Positions 17,698 to 26,488 are shown, counted from the first letter of the stretch. The stretch: DNA of 28,957 nt from an uncultured Prevotella sp. (GCA_900543155.1 UQQN01000020.1:1-28957), one strand, 5' to 3'. Translations and numbers: made by a program. The notes: generated from the sequence alone by a model not told the origin.

Positions 17698-19914
17698 ATG
17701 AAACACAAATCGATTTTCAGTCTTCTCTTCTTCCTCATGGGTGTGGGCATCGCCACTACTTCGTGTGAAGATATGTTGACCCCCGATCTGACTCGTTATA
17801 CAGAGAACTTCAGCGGTCGTGATACTGTGTATTTCTACAATGGTATCTTGCGCAATGTGCAGGATATGGTTGAACAAAACGAATTGCTCGGTGACCTCCG
17901 AAGCGACTTGGTAACTACTACTAAGTATACAAGCGACTCAATCTCAAACATCGTTAAATACGAGAATAAGCGTATTGATGGCGAGGACCAGCTGCTTAAT
18001 CGTGCTGCATACTACAAGGTTATTAACCAATGTAACTTCTACTTGGCTAAGGTTGACACTACAGCACAGAAGAATAACATTAAGTATATGAAGCGTGAGT
18101 ATGCACAGGTGCTCAACATCCGTGCATGGGCTTACCTTCAGTTGGTACAGACTTATGGTACAGTTCCCTTTATTACGAAGCCTGTTGACAATGCTGATAC
18201 GGGTTGGGAAAAGAATCCTGAAAAGTGGGCTACTGCTGATAACTTGCTCGACCTTTTGAAGGCTGACCTTAAAACTGCCAATGGCATTGAATATGCAAAT
18301 GGCTATGGTTATCCTGATTATGGTGAATACCAAACAGGTAATAGCAATTTCAAGGTTAACACAAAGTATCTCCGTTTCTATTCAGACCTTATCTTAGGTG
18401 ATCTTTATTTGCTCCACAGTGCCAATCGTCAAGATTATATCGAAGCTGCTAAGAGTTACTATAAGTTCCTCCGTCGTTACAACAACTCTACTTATAATGT
18501 AACTGGTGGCTTTGCAACTTACTCGCGTTATCAGTTGCCTAATGGTACTTACCAATACACTCCGAGTGTTGATTCTTGGATTGGTAGTGGTTTGAATGCA
18601 AGTTCTTTGGGTAACGAGAACATTACGATTATTCCTTCGGCTGCGAACAATACTTTCGGACGTGTGCTTTCACGCAATGTGCAGATTTTCGGTTTCGACC
18701 CCTCTTCACGTAACAGCACTTCGTCTGACGTAAATGGTGGTAGCGTATCAACTTCGGGTCAGGTTACTATCTCTGTGAACTATCGTTCACGTCAGGTAGG
18801 TCCTTCGAACGCTTACGTAAACCTCTGCAAGGCTCAGTCTTATTCTAACACTGAGTATGCAAGTGGTATTGCTAGCAACATTACTTATTTCACAGGTGTA
18901 GGTGACGCGCGTATGTATGGTACTGCTCCTATCGTAGAAACTAAGGAAGGTGGTCGTGATGAAAACGAAAACCGTTACATCATGAAGAGTGCTGTTCCTT
19001 CATCAGTTGATGGTAGTGGTTTGGCTCATGGCGCTTCGTTCAAGCATTTCCGTTCAATCTACCGCGTACGTCAAGTTTGGTTGCGTTATGCCGAGGCTAT
19101 TAACCGTGCAGGTTTCCCTCGTTTGGCTTTTGCTGTGCTTCGTGATGGTCTTGACCACCAGACTTTGCCTACTTTGACTGACTCTATCAAGTATATCAAT
19201 GCAGATTCAACTAAATATCATACGGTTACTTATCTTGATAGCACTTCTGTAGAAAACACTTCACGTGGTGTGTTCTATTTGGGTAACGATGAAATGCGTC
19301 GTGCACAAGCTGAGCCTGAACATTCTCTCTTCTTGCCCGATTTCGAGAACAAGGATAACAACGAATGGTTGTCTAACCGTGGTATTCACGAACAAGGTTG
19401 TGGTGCAAGTTCTGTACTCGACACGATCTTTAGCTACAAGAATGTTGTTGCTAAGCGTATTGAGGAAGAAGCTAAGCGTACGAACTCACTCACTGCAAGT
19501 GTTAAGCGTCATATTCGCAACTTGCGTCGCTATGATGTTACTGTTGGTGATGATACTAACACAGGTACTGGTGATGTGGAGGAAGATGGCGAACAGAAAG
19601 AACCTGCACCAGCAGAGGTTAATCCGCTTGAAGTTCAGGCTGTAGAAACACTCATCGCTGATGAATGTGCACTCGAAACAGCTTACGAAGGCTCTCGTAT
19701 GTTCGACCTCATTCGTTTTGCTCGTCACATGAACAATGATGCAAGTGGTGTTCCGGGCTTTACGCCTACTTATGGTACTACTTGGCTTGCATGGAAGATT
19801 GCTCGTCGTAACGAGAATCTTAAGCCCTATGAAGATCCTACATTGTATGATGGTAGTCTTTACACTCTCTTGCTTGACCCCAACAATTGGTACATTGTAA
19901 GTCCTAAGTACTAA
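17698..19914 (+). CDS. SusD/RagB-family surface lipoprotein (SusD2), 738 aa
   Basis: The signal peptide ends in lipobox ATTSC (Cys23), then EDMLTPDLTRYTENFSG, typical of SusD. Helical TPR-like segments follow (LNIRAWAYLQLVQTYGTVPFITKPV), with the C-terminal signature ALETAYEGSRMFDLIRFARH around 658-677. At 738 aa it is longer than most SusD proteins. An acidic, proline-containing insert (~613-645, with DDTNTGTGDVEEDGEQKE and PAPAEVNP) lies just before the conserved C-terminal helix; it is unusual and probably surface-exposed or disordered. It is the last gene of the cluster, followed within 30 nt by an intrinsic terminator. It should form the lid of SusC2. Ligand unknown. Confidence 0.93.
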   Translation: MKHKSIFSLLFFLMGVGIATTSCEDMLTPDLTRYTENFSGRDTVYFYNGILRNVQDMVEQNELLGDLRSDLVTTTKYTSDSISNIVKYENKRIDGEDQLLNRAAYYKVINQCNFYLAKVDTTAQKNNIKYMKREYAQVLNIRAWAYLQLVQTYGTVPFITKPVDNADTGWEKNPEKWATADNLLDLLKADLKTANGIEYANGYGYPDYGEYQTGNSNFKVNTKYLRFYSDLILGDLYLLHSANRQDYIEAAKSYYKFLRRYNNSTYNVTGGFATYSRYQLPNGTYQYTPSVDSWIGSGLNASSLGNENITIIPSAANNTFGRVLSRNVQIFGFDPSSRNSTSSDVNGGSVSTSGQVTISVNYRSRQVGPSNAYVNLCKAQSYSNTEYASGIASNITYFTGVGDARMYGTAPIVETKEGGRDENENRYIMKSAVPSSVDGSGLAHGASFKHFRSIYRVRQVWLRYAEAINRAGFPRLAFAVLRDGLDHQTLPTLTDSIKYINADSTKYHTVTYLDSTSVENTSRGVFYLGNDEMRRAQAEPEHSLFLPDFENKDNNEWLSNRGIHEQGCGASSVLDTIFSYKNVVAKRIEEEAKRTNSLTASVKRHIRNLRRYDVTVGDDTNTGTGDVEEDGEQKEPAPAEVNPLEVQAVETLIADECALETAYEGSRMFDLIRFARHMNNDASGVPGFTPTYGTTWLAWKIARRNENLKPYEDPTLYDGSLYTLLLDPNNWYIVSPKY

Positions 19915-19940
19915 TAAGGATACTTACTAAATATATTTAT

Positions 19941-19984
19941 AACAAAAGCGTAACACCATAAAAATGTTACGCTTTTGTTTTTTT
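19941..19984 (+). terminator. Intrinsic terminator of the FAS1/SusCD operon
   Basis: AACAAAAGCGTAAC (19941-19954) pairs perfectly with GTTACGCTTTTGTT (19966-19979), with an 11-nt loop and a T-run through 19984. It lies 26 nt after the susD2 stop. This is the only classical terminator between 1361 and here on the plus strand, which supports a single transcription unit for the seven genes. Confidence 0.92.
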
Positions 19985-19985
19985 A

Positions 19986-20285
19986 GGTGGAATGTTCAAA
20001 ATCCAGAATTTTTTCTGCACGATATTTGATAGATTTATCAAGAATTTTCACGCGCCAGCCTCACCCCGTTAGGTAGGGTGTTCAAAATCTGTAATGTTTA
20101 TCTGCATGGTTTTGAGGATATTCTGATGTTGTAAATAATTGATATTCAACAATAATAAACGCAGAAAACTCCTCAATTCGTGTATTATTGTTGAATATCA
20201 ATTATTTACGATATATTTTTTTTTCAAAACCATGCAGAAAATAATTAAGGATTTTGAACACCCCACCGTTAGGGCTAACCCATTT
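19986..20285. repeat. R1 repeats in head-to-head arrangement, with a 27-bp perfect inverted repeat
   Basis: A minus-strand R1 unit spans 20060-20182 (its complement reads GTTTATTATTGTTGAATATC, then TTTGAACACCCTACCTAACG). A plus-strand unit spans 20183-20285 (ends TTTGAACACCCCACCGTTAG). They diverge from a shared centre, so 20131-20157 and 20183-20209 form a perfect 27-bp inverted repeat around a 25-nt spacer. A partial minus-strand piece (GTTCAAAATCCAG, 19994-20006) lies just before. A 70-aa open frame through this stretch is not a gene. The family is the same as at 26-298. Confidence 0.85.
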
Positions 20286-20332
20286 ATCATGCCCCTTATC
20301 GACGTCAAAATCCGATTAAATCGTGCAGATAC

Positions 20333-20382
20333 AGAAAAAAAGCGAGGATAAACTTGCGTATAGCTGCAAGCTTATCCTCGCT
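20333..20382 (-). terminator. Intrinsic terminator of the dipeptidyl peptidase gene
   Basis: Read on the minus strand, AGCGAGGATAA (20382-20372) pairs with TTATCCTCGCT (20351-20341), and an inner CTTGC/GCAAG stem follows one mismatch. The minus strand then runs into TTTTTTT (20340-20334). It begins 27 nt after the stop codon of the peptidase gene. Confidence 0.9.
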
Positions 20383-20408
20383 AAAATTTTAGTTTAGTAG
20401 GGAGCTTA

Positions 20409-22634
20409 TTATTTCAACTTTTCAACAAAATAATTGCTGATAGTCTTGAATAAGTGTAAACGTGTGTTGCCACCATAGATGCTATGGTTACGGTTTGTGT
20501 AAAGTTGTTGACGGAACATCTTATTAGCTTGAACATAAGCTTCACTTACTTCAGTAAAGTTACGGAAGTGTACGTTATCGTCGGCAGTACCGTGAATCAA
20601 TAAAAGATCACCGCTTAGGTTATTAGCACGCTGAATAGGATTAACAGCATAACCATTTGCATTCTCTTTAGGTGTACGCATATAACGTTCAGTGTAAACC
20701 GTATCGTAGTATTTCCAATTCGTAGGAGCAGCTACAGCCACACCTGCGCGGAATACAGGACGACCTTCACTCATAGACATCAAAGTGTTGAAACCACCAA
20801 AGCTCCAACCCCAAATGGCAATACGGTTTTTGTCTACGTAAGGCAGTGAACCTAAGTAAAGAGCAGCTTCTACTTGGTCTTTCGATTCCTTATCGCCTAA
20901 GTTTAAGTATGTGCATTTTTCAAATTCAGCACCGCGAGCACCAGTACCACGACCATCTACACATACAAAAACAAAACCTTGTTGAGCCATGTAACTCTCC
21001 CATTGTGCACCGGGGTAGAAACCCATATTCCAAGAGTCCTTCACTTCTTGCGAACCAGGACCTGAGTATTGGTACATAATAACGGGATATTTCTTTGAGC
21101 TATCAAAGTTTTTAGGCTTAATCATGTAACCATTCAATTCAACTCCTTCAGAAGTCTTAAAGGTAAAGAATTCCTTAGAACCGAGCAATGGAGTAACATC
21201 ATCCTTCAGTTTCTTATTGTCAATCATCGTACAGAGTACTTTACCATTTGTGGCGTCACGCAATGTAGTAACAGGCGGACAAGTAGCCGATGAATACACG
21301 TTAAGGAAGTATTTCATCGTAGTGCTAAAAATTGCATCGTTCGAACCTGTTTCTGTTGAAATCTTGCGTTCTTTTCCATTTTTATCGGCTGAGTAGATAG
21401 CAGTGCGCAAAGGACTCTCTTGGTGTGAAGAGTAGAAGAAACGACCACTCTGTGCATCATAGCCATAAAAGCTTGCAACATCGTAGTTACCCTTTGTGAT
21501 TTGGCGTTCCATCTTACCATTAAGGTTATACCAATAAATGTGTTTATACCCCGAACGGTCAGAAACGTAAGCAAAGTGGTCACCATAGAATTTAAGGCTA
21601 CCATATGCAGTTTCAGGCACATACTTTGTGTTTTCTTCTCTTACCACGAGTTTACACTCTGTGCTACGTGGATTCGCCATGTAAATATCCATTCGGTCTT
21701 GGTGGCGGTTAAGAGTCACAACAGCCAATTTAGCAGGGTCAGCAGTGAAATGAATGCGTGGAATATATCCATCCGAATCAAGAGGAAGTTTAAGCGTACG
21801 AGTTACGCGATTCTTGATATCGAAAGTCATTACGCTCACATCGCTGTTCTTAGCACCTGCCACAGGATATTTATAGTTGTAGGCACCAGGATATTCATCG
21901 TTCTCTTCGCGAGTAGGGTAGGAGCCTTTAAACTCTTGAATGCTGTAAATGGGCACCTTGCTTTCGTCATAACGAATCCAAGCCAACATTTGGCTATCTG
22001 ATGAAAAGTCGAATGAGCGATTCGTGCTAAACTCCTCTTCATAAACCCAGTCGGGCAAACCATTAATCACCTCGTTAAACTTACCGTCTTTCGTAATTTT
22101 GCTTTCAGCGTTACCAAAGAGCAACTTTACCAAGTAGAGGTTATTGTCGCGTACAAAGGCAATGTTGTTACCATCAGGCGAGAAAGTAGGCATTTGTTGT
22201 GGACCACCATCCGAGAGCGCTTCAAACTTTTTGTTCTCTACATCATAAATGTAGTAAACCGCAGTGTAAGAGCGGCGATAGATAGGGTGAGTTTGTGTGC
22301 GAAGCAAAATTCTGCGTTCATCGGGCGACATAATGTAGCCGTCAATAGCCTCCAGTTTTTTAGGTCCACGTGCAGTTTCAGCGTCAAACACAATGCCCAA
22401 TTCCTTACCCGTTTTAAATGAGCGGCGAATAATGCGTTTACTGTCGTTTGAAAGTTGTGTGTAGCTTTCGCCATCCTTCATAGGATTGACGCCATACACA
22501 TACTGCGGATTATACTTTCCGCCTGTAATGTCCTCAAGTGTGAGTTGTTGAGCATTTTGAGCCGTAGCTTCTGAGCCATTAAAGCCCATATAGCCCACGA
22601 ACAAACTTGCTACAAGTAGTAAAAAGCGTTTCAT
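20409..22634 (-). CDS. Dipeptidyl peptidase IV (S9B serine peptidase), periplasmic, 741 aa
   Basis: DPP IV removes N-terminal dipeptides, preferring proline or alanine in second position. A signal peptide (MKRFLLLVASLFVG, cleavage near EATA, residue 25) with no lipobox points to the periplasm. An eight-bladed propeller domain spans ~60-450 and carries the YEEE motif (E199-E201) that binds the substrate amino terminus. The alpha/beta-hydrolase domain spans ~480-741 with GWSFGG (nucleophile Ser611), HGTADDNVHF (Asp685) and NRNHSIYGG (His717). The Ser-Asp-His spacing of 74 and 32 residues is close to human DPP IV. The length is typical and no key residue is missing. It converges on the FAS1/SusCD operon, with its own promoter and terminator, so it is regulated separately. 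A link to peptide import by the neighbouring SusCD pairs is possible but unproven. Confidence 0.95.
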   Translation of the reverse strand: MKRFLLLVASLFVGYMGFNGSEATAQNAQQLTLEDITGGKYNPQYVYGVNPMKDGESYTQLSNDSKRIIRRSFKTGKELGIVFDAETARGPKKLEAIDGYIMSPDERRILLRTQTHPIYRRSYTAVYYIYDVENKKFEALSDGGPQQMPTFSPDGNNIAFVRDNNLYLVKLLFGNAESKITKDGKFNEVINGLPDWVYEEEFSTNRSFDFSSDSQMLAWIRYDESKVPIYSIQEFKGSYPTREENDEYPGAYNYKYPVAGAKNSDVSVMTFDIKNRVTRTLKLPLDSDGYIPRIHFTADPAKLAVVTLNRHQDRMDIYMANPRSTECKLVVREENTKYVPETAYGSLKFYGDHFAYVSDRSGYKHIYWYNLNGKMERQITKGNYDVASFYGYDAQSGRFFYSSHQESPLRTAIYSADKNGKERKISTETGSNDAIFSTTMKYFLNVYSSATCPPVTTLRDATNGKVLCTMIDNKKLKDDVTPLLGSKEFFTFKTSEGVELNGYMIKPKNFDSSKKYPVIMYQYSGPGSQEVKDSWNMGFYPGAQWESYMAQQGFVFVCVDGRGTGARGAEFEKCTYLNLGDKESKDQVEAALYLGSLPYVDKNRIAIWGWSFGGFNTLMSMSEGRPVFRAGVAVAAPTNWKYYDTVYTERYMRTPKENANGYAVNPIQRANNLSGDLLLIHGTADDNVHFRNFTEVSEAYVQANKMFRQQLYTNRNHSIYGGNTRLHLFKTISNYFVEKLK

Positions 22635-23055
22635 GTATTACTTTTTGATATGTTGTTATTTTGTTTTAGAATCAGCTATCAGAATTCTAGAAATTTAAAA
22701 ATCAGAATTTTTAGACCCCCCCATAGTGTTTCATTTCAAAAATATGTGCAAATGTACGCATTTAACTTGGAATGCTTTCAATAAAAGTGATAAATGGCAC
22801 ACATAAATGCATATTGCACTTAAAAAAAGACTCCGAATGACATTTTAGAAGCTCATGATAGACTTGTTATCTGCATCTTGGAAAAGAAAAAAATATACAT
22901 ACGTATGAATATATGGAATATTTTTACGATATTTGCAAAAAATAGGCAGACTCGCGACGATGAAACAAAGCGAAATAACGTTTTGGGTTGACTAAAACGA
23001 TGTGTAGCACGTGCATTGTCACATGGTCTGAGAACATAAGAATATAAAGACATTC
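22635..23055. other. Divergent intergenic region between dipeptidyl peptidase and lpxD
   Basis: This 421-nt AT-rich spacer separates two divergent genes. It holds the minus-strand promoter at 22749-22782. Towards lpxD there is only a near-consensus -7 box, GATATTTG (22928-22935), with no clear -33. A perfect 10-bp palindrome CATACGTATG sits at 22898-22907 just upstream of that box and could bind a dimeric regulator. A 66-aa minus-strand frame here shows no protein-like features and is not called. Confidence 0.5.
22749..22782 (-). promoter_or_regulatory. Likely promoter of the dipeptidyl peptidase gene
   Basis: On the minus strand TACATTTG (22756-22749) fits TAnnTTTG, with ATTG (22782-22779) 22 nt upstream as a weak -33 box. 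A second -7-like TATTTTTG (22744-22737) overlaps the expected start region. The leader would be about 105 nt. Confidence 0.4.
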
Positions 23056-24096
23056 ATGGAATTTTCAGCAAAGCAAATAGCGGAGTATTTAGGCGGTAAG
23101 GTCGAAGGCGATGAAAATGCATCGGTAAAAACCTTTGCTAAAATAGAAGAAGGCGTGAAAGGTGCCATATCTTTTCTTGCCAACCCGCATTACGCACACT
23201 ATCTGTATGATACGCAATCAAGCATCGTGTTGGTAAACAATGATTTTCAACCCGAACGTGAGGTAAAAGCAACGCTTATCCGTGTAGAGAATGCTTACGA
23301 AGCCATTGCGCGTCTGCTCACTCTTTATCAATCTACCATGCAAAAACGCACAGGCATCCATCCATTGGCTTGTGTGGCAGAAACAGCCCAAGTTGGCGAG
23401 GGCACTTACGTAGGTCCTTTCGCTTATATTGGCGAAAATGTGGTAGTAGGTAAAGGTTGTCAAATTTATTCAGGCACGGTTATCGAAGAACGTGCGGTAG
23501 TTGGCGATGACTGCTTGTTCTATCCTAACGTATCAGTTTATCACGATTGCAAAATAGGTAATCGTGTTACATTACATTCAGGCACAGTGATTGGTGCAGA
23601 TGGTTTTGGTTTTGCCCCCGCAGCCGATGGATATGAAAAGATTCCTCAAATTGGTATTGTAACCATAGAGGATGATGTAGAAATTGGTGCGAATACTTGT
23701 GTAGACCGTTCTACAATGGGTTCAACATTTGTGCGCAAGGGTGTAAAACTCGATAACCTCGTACAAATAGCTCATAACTGCGAAGTAGGTGCCAACACCG
23801 TAATGTCTGCGCAAGTAGGCGTAGCTGGTTCAACCAAGATAGGTCAATGGTGTATGTTTGGCGGTCAAGTGGGCATAGCTGGACATGCCGTAATTGGCGA
23901 TCGTGTACTTTCGGGTGCACAAGCAGGTATCATTGGAGGCAAGGCCATTAGCAAGGGCAATGTAACCGTGCAAGGTTCGCCTGCTATCGATGCCAAAAAC
24001 TTTATGCGTTCAAGCGCCGTATTTAAGTATTTGCCTGAGATGCGTAACGAAATTGCTGCATTAAAAAAAGAAATTGAAGAATTGAAGAAAAAGTAA
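23056..24096 (+). CDS. lpxD: UDP-3-O-(3-hydroxyacyl)glucosamine N-acyltransferase
   Basis: LpxD adds the second 3-hydroxyacyl chain in lipid A synthesis, after deacetylation by LpxC, using acyl-ACP in the cytoplasm. The 346-aa length is close to the 341 aa of E. coli. The N-terminal uridine-binding domain (~1-95; AKQIAEYLGGKVEGD, GAISFLANPHYAHYL) precedes a left-handed beta-helix of hexapeptide repeats (~100-310; GTYVGPFAYIGENVVVGKGC). The catalytic His is His240 in NLVQIAHNCEVGANT. GTVIGADGFGFAP is the conserved motif of the family. A C-terminal charged helix (EMRNEIAALKKEIEELKKK) closes the protein. It is first in the lipid A cluster, 123 nt before lpxC-fabZ. Confidence 0.97.
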   Translation: MEFSAKQIAEYLGGKVEGDENASVKTFAKIEEGVKGAISFLANPHYAHYLYDTQSSIVLVNNDFQPEREVKATLIRVENAYEAIARLLTLYQSTMQKRTGIHPLACVAETAQVGEGTYVGPFAYIGENVVVGKGCQIYSGTVIEERAVVGDDCLFYPNVSVYHDCKIGNRVTLHSGTVIGADGFGFAPAADGYEKIPQIGIVTIEDDVEIGANTCVDRSTMGSTFVRKGVKLDNLVQIAHNCEVGANTVMSAQVGVAGSTKIGQWCMFGGQVGIAGHAVIGDRVLSGAQAGIIGGKAISKGNVTVQGSPAIDAKNFMRSSAVFKYLPEMRNEIAALKKEIEELKKK

Positions 24097-24219
24097 ACGT
24101 ACCGAATGGTGTGACTATATATAGGTGTTTTTATCCTTATGTCTTTTCGATATTCGGCAAAACGTTTAGGCACACTGGCGGTTAGTTGACTTTTTGCACC
24201 TTATACCATCCATTTCATT

Positions 24220-25605
24220 ATGTTGAAACAAAAAACTTTGGCCGGCAGCTTTTCATTGTTTGGCAAGGGATTGCATACAGGACTCAGTCTCACTGTAACC
24301 TTCAATCCTGCCCCCGAAAACCACGGCTATAAAATACAACGAATCGACCTTGAAGGCGAACCTATTATCGAGGCTATTGCCGAGAACGTAATAGACACGT
24401 CGCGTGGCACAGTGGTAGCAAAGGGCGAAGCCCGCGTTAGCACCATTGAACATGCTATGGCTGCTCTTTATGCCATGGGCATCGACAACTGCATGATTCA
24501 GGTCAACGGTCCTGAATTCCCCATCCTCGATGGTAGTTCTATACTTTATGTAGAAAATATCCGTCGTGTGGGGTTAGTAGAGCAGAACGCGCCCAAGGAT
24601 TTCTATGTAATTAAAAAGAAAATCGAGTTCCGTGATGAAGAAAGCGGTTCGTCAATCATCATCCTCCCCGACGAGCAGTTCTCTATTACCACAATGATTT
24701 CTTTTGAGTCGCAGTTCATCAACAGCCAGTTTGCTACACTCGATAGTATGGACGACTTTGTCGATGAAATTGCATCGGCACGTACATTCGTTTTTGTGCG
24801 TGAAATCGAACCCTTGCTCAAGGCAGGTTTAATTAAGGGCGGAGACTTAGACAATGCCATCGTAATTTACGAAAAACAAGTGTCGCAAGATACGCTCGAC
24901 CGTTTGGCAGACCACTTACACGTAGACCGTCGCGATGCCACAAAGTTAGGTTACATTCAAGATCGTCCGTTAGTATGGCGCAACGAACCCGCACGTCACA
25001 AGTTGCTCGACATCATTGGCGACATGGCACTTATAGGTCGCCCCATCAAGGGCAGAATCATTGCTACGCGTCCGGGTCACACCATCAATAATAAGTTCGC
25101 TCGTCAAATGCGTCGTGAAATTCGTCAGCACGAAATTCAAGCCCCCAATTACGATCCGAACGAAGAACCCATGATGGATGTAAATCGCATTCGCGAGCTT
25201 CTTCCCCATCGCTACCCCATGCAGTTGGTCGATAAGGTTGTCGAAACAGGTTCCAACTATATTGTAGCCGTGAAAAATGTAACCTCAAACGAGGCATTTT
25301 TCCAAGGCCACTTTCCCCAAGAACCCGTAATGCCAGGCGTGCTTCAAATCGAAGCAATGGCACAGGCAGGTGGCTTGCTCGTGCTCAATTCTATCGAAGA
25401 ACCTGAGCGTTGGAGCACCTACTTCCTTCGCATAAACGACGTCAAGTTCCGCAAAAAGGTAGTTCCTGGCGATACCTTGCTCTTCCGTGTAGAATTAATC
25501 TCCCCCATTCGTCATGGCATTTCGTCAATGCACGGATTCGCTTTTGTGGGCGAAACAGTTGTGATGGAAGCCACATTTACAGCGCAGATTGTAAAAAACA
25601 AGTAA
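24220..25605 (+). CDS. lpxC/fabZ: Bifunctional LpxC deacetylase / FabZ dehydratase fusion
   Basis: The 461-aa protein joins two enzymes, an arrangement known in Bacteroidota. Residues ~1-305 are LpxC, the zinc deacetylase that commits UDP-3-O-acyl-GlcNAc to lipid A: STIEHAMAAL holds Glu77 and zinc ligand His78, RHKLLD holds His260 and Asp264, and GHTINN holds His287. Residues ~315-461 are FabZ, the 3-hydroxyacyl-ACP dehydratase of fatty acid synthesis: HRYPMQLVDKVVE, then GHFPQEPVMPG with catalytic His364 and QIEAMAQAGG with Glu378, 14 residues apart as in E. coli. The two halves share the hydroxyacyl-ACP pool, so fusion may set the split between lipid A and fatty acids. All key residues are present. 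A 99-nt gap precedes lpxA. Confidence 0.98.
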   Translation: MLKQKTLAGSFSLFGKGLHTGLSLTVTFNPAPENHGYKIQRIDLEGEPIIEAIAENVIDTSRGTVVAKGEARVSTIEHAMAALYAMGIDNCMIQVNGPEFPILDGSSILYVENIRRVGLVEQNAPKDFYVIKKKIEFRDEESGSSIIILPDEQFSITTMISFESQFINSQFATLDSMDDFVDEIASARTFVFVREIEPLLKAGLIKGGDLDNAIVIYEKQVSQDTLDRLADHLHVDRRDATKLGYIQDRPLVWRNEPARHKLLDIIGDMALIGRPIKGRIIATRPGHTINNKFARQMRREIRQHEIQAPNYDPNEEPMMDVNRIRELLPHRYPMQLVDKVVETGSNYIVAVKNVTSNEAFFQGHFPQEPVMPGVLQIEAMAQAGGLLVLNSIEEPERWSTYFLRINDVKFRKKVVPGDTLLFRVELISPIRHGISSMHGFAFVGETVVMEATFTAQIVKNK

Positions 25606-25704
25606 ATAAGTAGGTGGTCAGCTTTTTTTTAGAAATGCACTTAAAACAGTTTTTATGACCATCTTCTTATACGGGGTATATCCTTTATACATTAAATATA
25701 AAAC

Positions 25705-26472
25705 ATGATAAGTCCTTTAGCATACATACATCCCGAGGCCGTGATAGGTGAGGGTTGCGAGATAGGTCCCTTCTGCTACATCGACAAAGACGTGGTGCTT
25801 GGCAGCAACAACCGTCTTATGAATGGCGTAACTATATTGTCGGGTACGCGCATGGGTAATGACAATCGCATATTCCCAGGTGCTGTAATCGGAGCCATCC
25901 CTCAAGACTTGAAATTTCAAGGCGAGGAAACCACAACCGAAATAGGCGACAATAATACCATCCGCGAAAATGTAACCATCAACCGTGGAACAGCAGCCAA
26001 GGGCAAAACAGTAGTAGGTTCTAACAATCTGCTTATGGAAGGTATGCACATTGCACACGATGTAATTGTGGGTAGTGGCTGCATTATTGGCAACACCACC
26101 AAGCTTGCGGGTGAGGTAATCGTCGATGATTTTGCTATAATTTCAGCCTGTGTGCTCGTTCACCAGTTCTGCCACATCGGCAGCTACGTAATGGTAGGTG
26201 GCGGCACACGCACAGGTCAAGACATCCCCCCCTTCGTCATGGCAGCACGCGAGCCCGTAGCATACTGCGGTTTAAATCTCGTAGGCTTGCGTCGTCGTGG
26301 ATTCTCAAGAGATTTAATTGAAAACATCCACAATGCCTACCGTTTGCTTTATCAGCGCGGCAAGCTGCGCGAAGAATGCTTAAAGGAAATACGCGAAACG
26401 GTGCCAATGAGTCCTGAAATAGAGTATATTCTCGATTTCGTAACATCGTCAAAACGCGGTATCATCAAATAA
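25705..26472 (+). CDS. lpxA: Acyl-ACP--UDP-N-acetylglucosamine O-acyltransferase
   Basis: LpxA carries out the first step of lipid A synthesis, moving a 3-hydroxyacyl group from ACP to UDP-GlcNAc in the cytoplasm. The 255 aa (262 in E. coli) form a left-handed beta-helix (~1-185; VIGEGCEIGPFCYIDKDVVL, then REN(V)TINRGT) and a helical C-terminus (~190-255; SRDLIENIHNAYRLLYQRGK). The catalytic His118 is in MHIAHDVIVGSG, and VHQFCHIGSYVMVGGG is the conserved later coil. Start ATG 25705 gives the normal N-terminus (ISPLAYIHPEAVIGEG). A weak stem (25613-25620 with 25656-25663) lies in the gap before it. The next gene begins 16 nt after its stop. Confidence 0.97.
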   Translation: MISPLAYIHPEAVIGEGCEIGPFCYIDKDVVLGSNNRLMNGVTILSGTRMGNDNRIFPGAVIGAIPQDLKFQGEETTTEIGDNNTIRENVTINRGTAAKGKTVVGSNNLLMEGMHIAHDVIVGSGCIIGNTTKLAGEVIVDDFAIISACVLVHQFCHIGSYVMVGGGTRTGQDIPPFVMAAREPVAYCGLNLVGLRRRGFSRDLIENIHNAYRLLYQRGKLREECLKEIRETVPMSPEIEYILDFVTSSKRGIIK

Positions 26473-26488
26473 ACCAACGCACTTTTAT

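Noticed and set aside
20139..20351. 70-aa frame across the R1 repeats
   Set aside because: Consists of repeat sequence and terminator; no conserved features.
24220..25605. LpxC-FabZ fusion as a novel architecture
   Set aside because: This fusion is already known in Bacteroidota, so it is ordinary for the group.
25613..25663. GGTGGTCA/TGACCATC pairing before lpxA
   Set aside because: Eight pairs with a wobble across a 35-nt loop is too weak to call.
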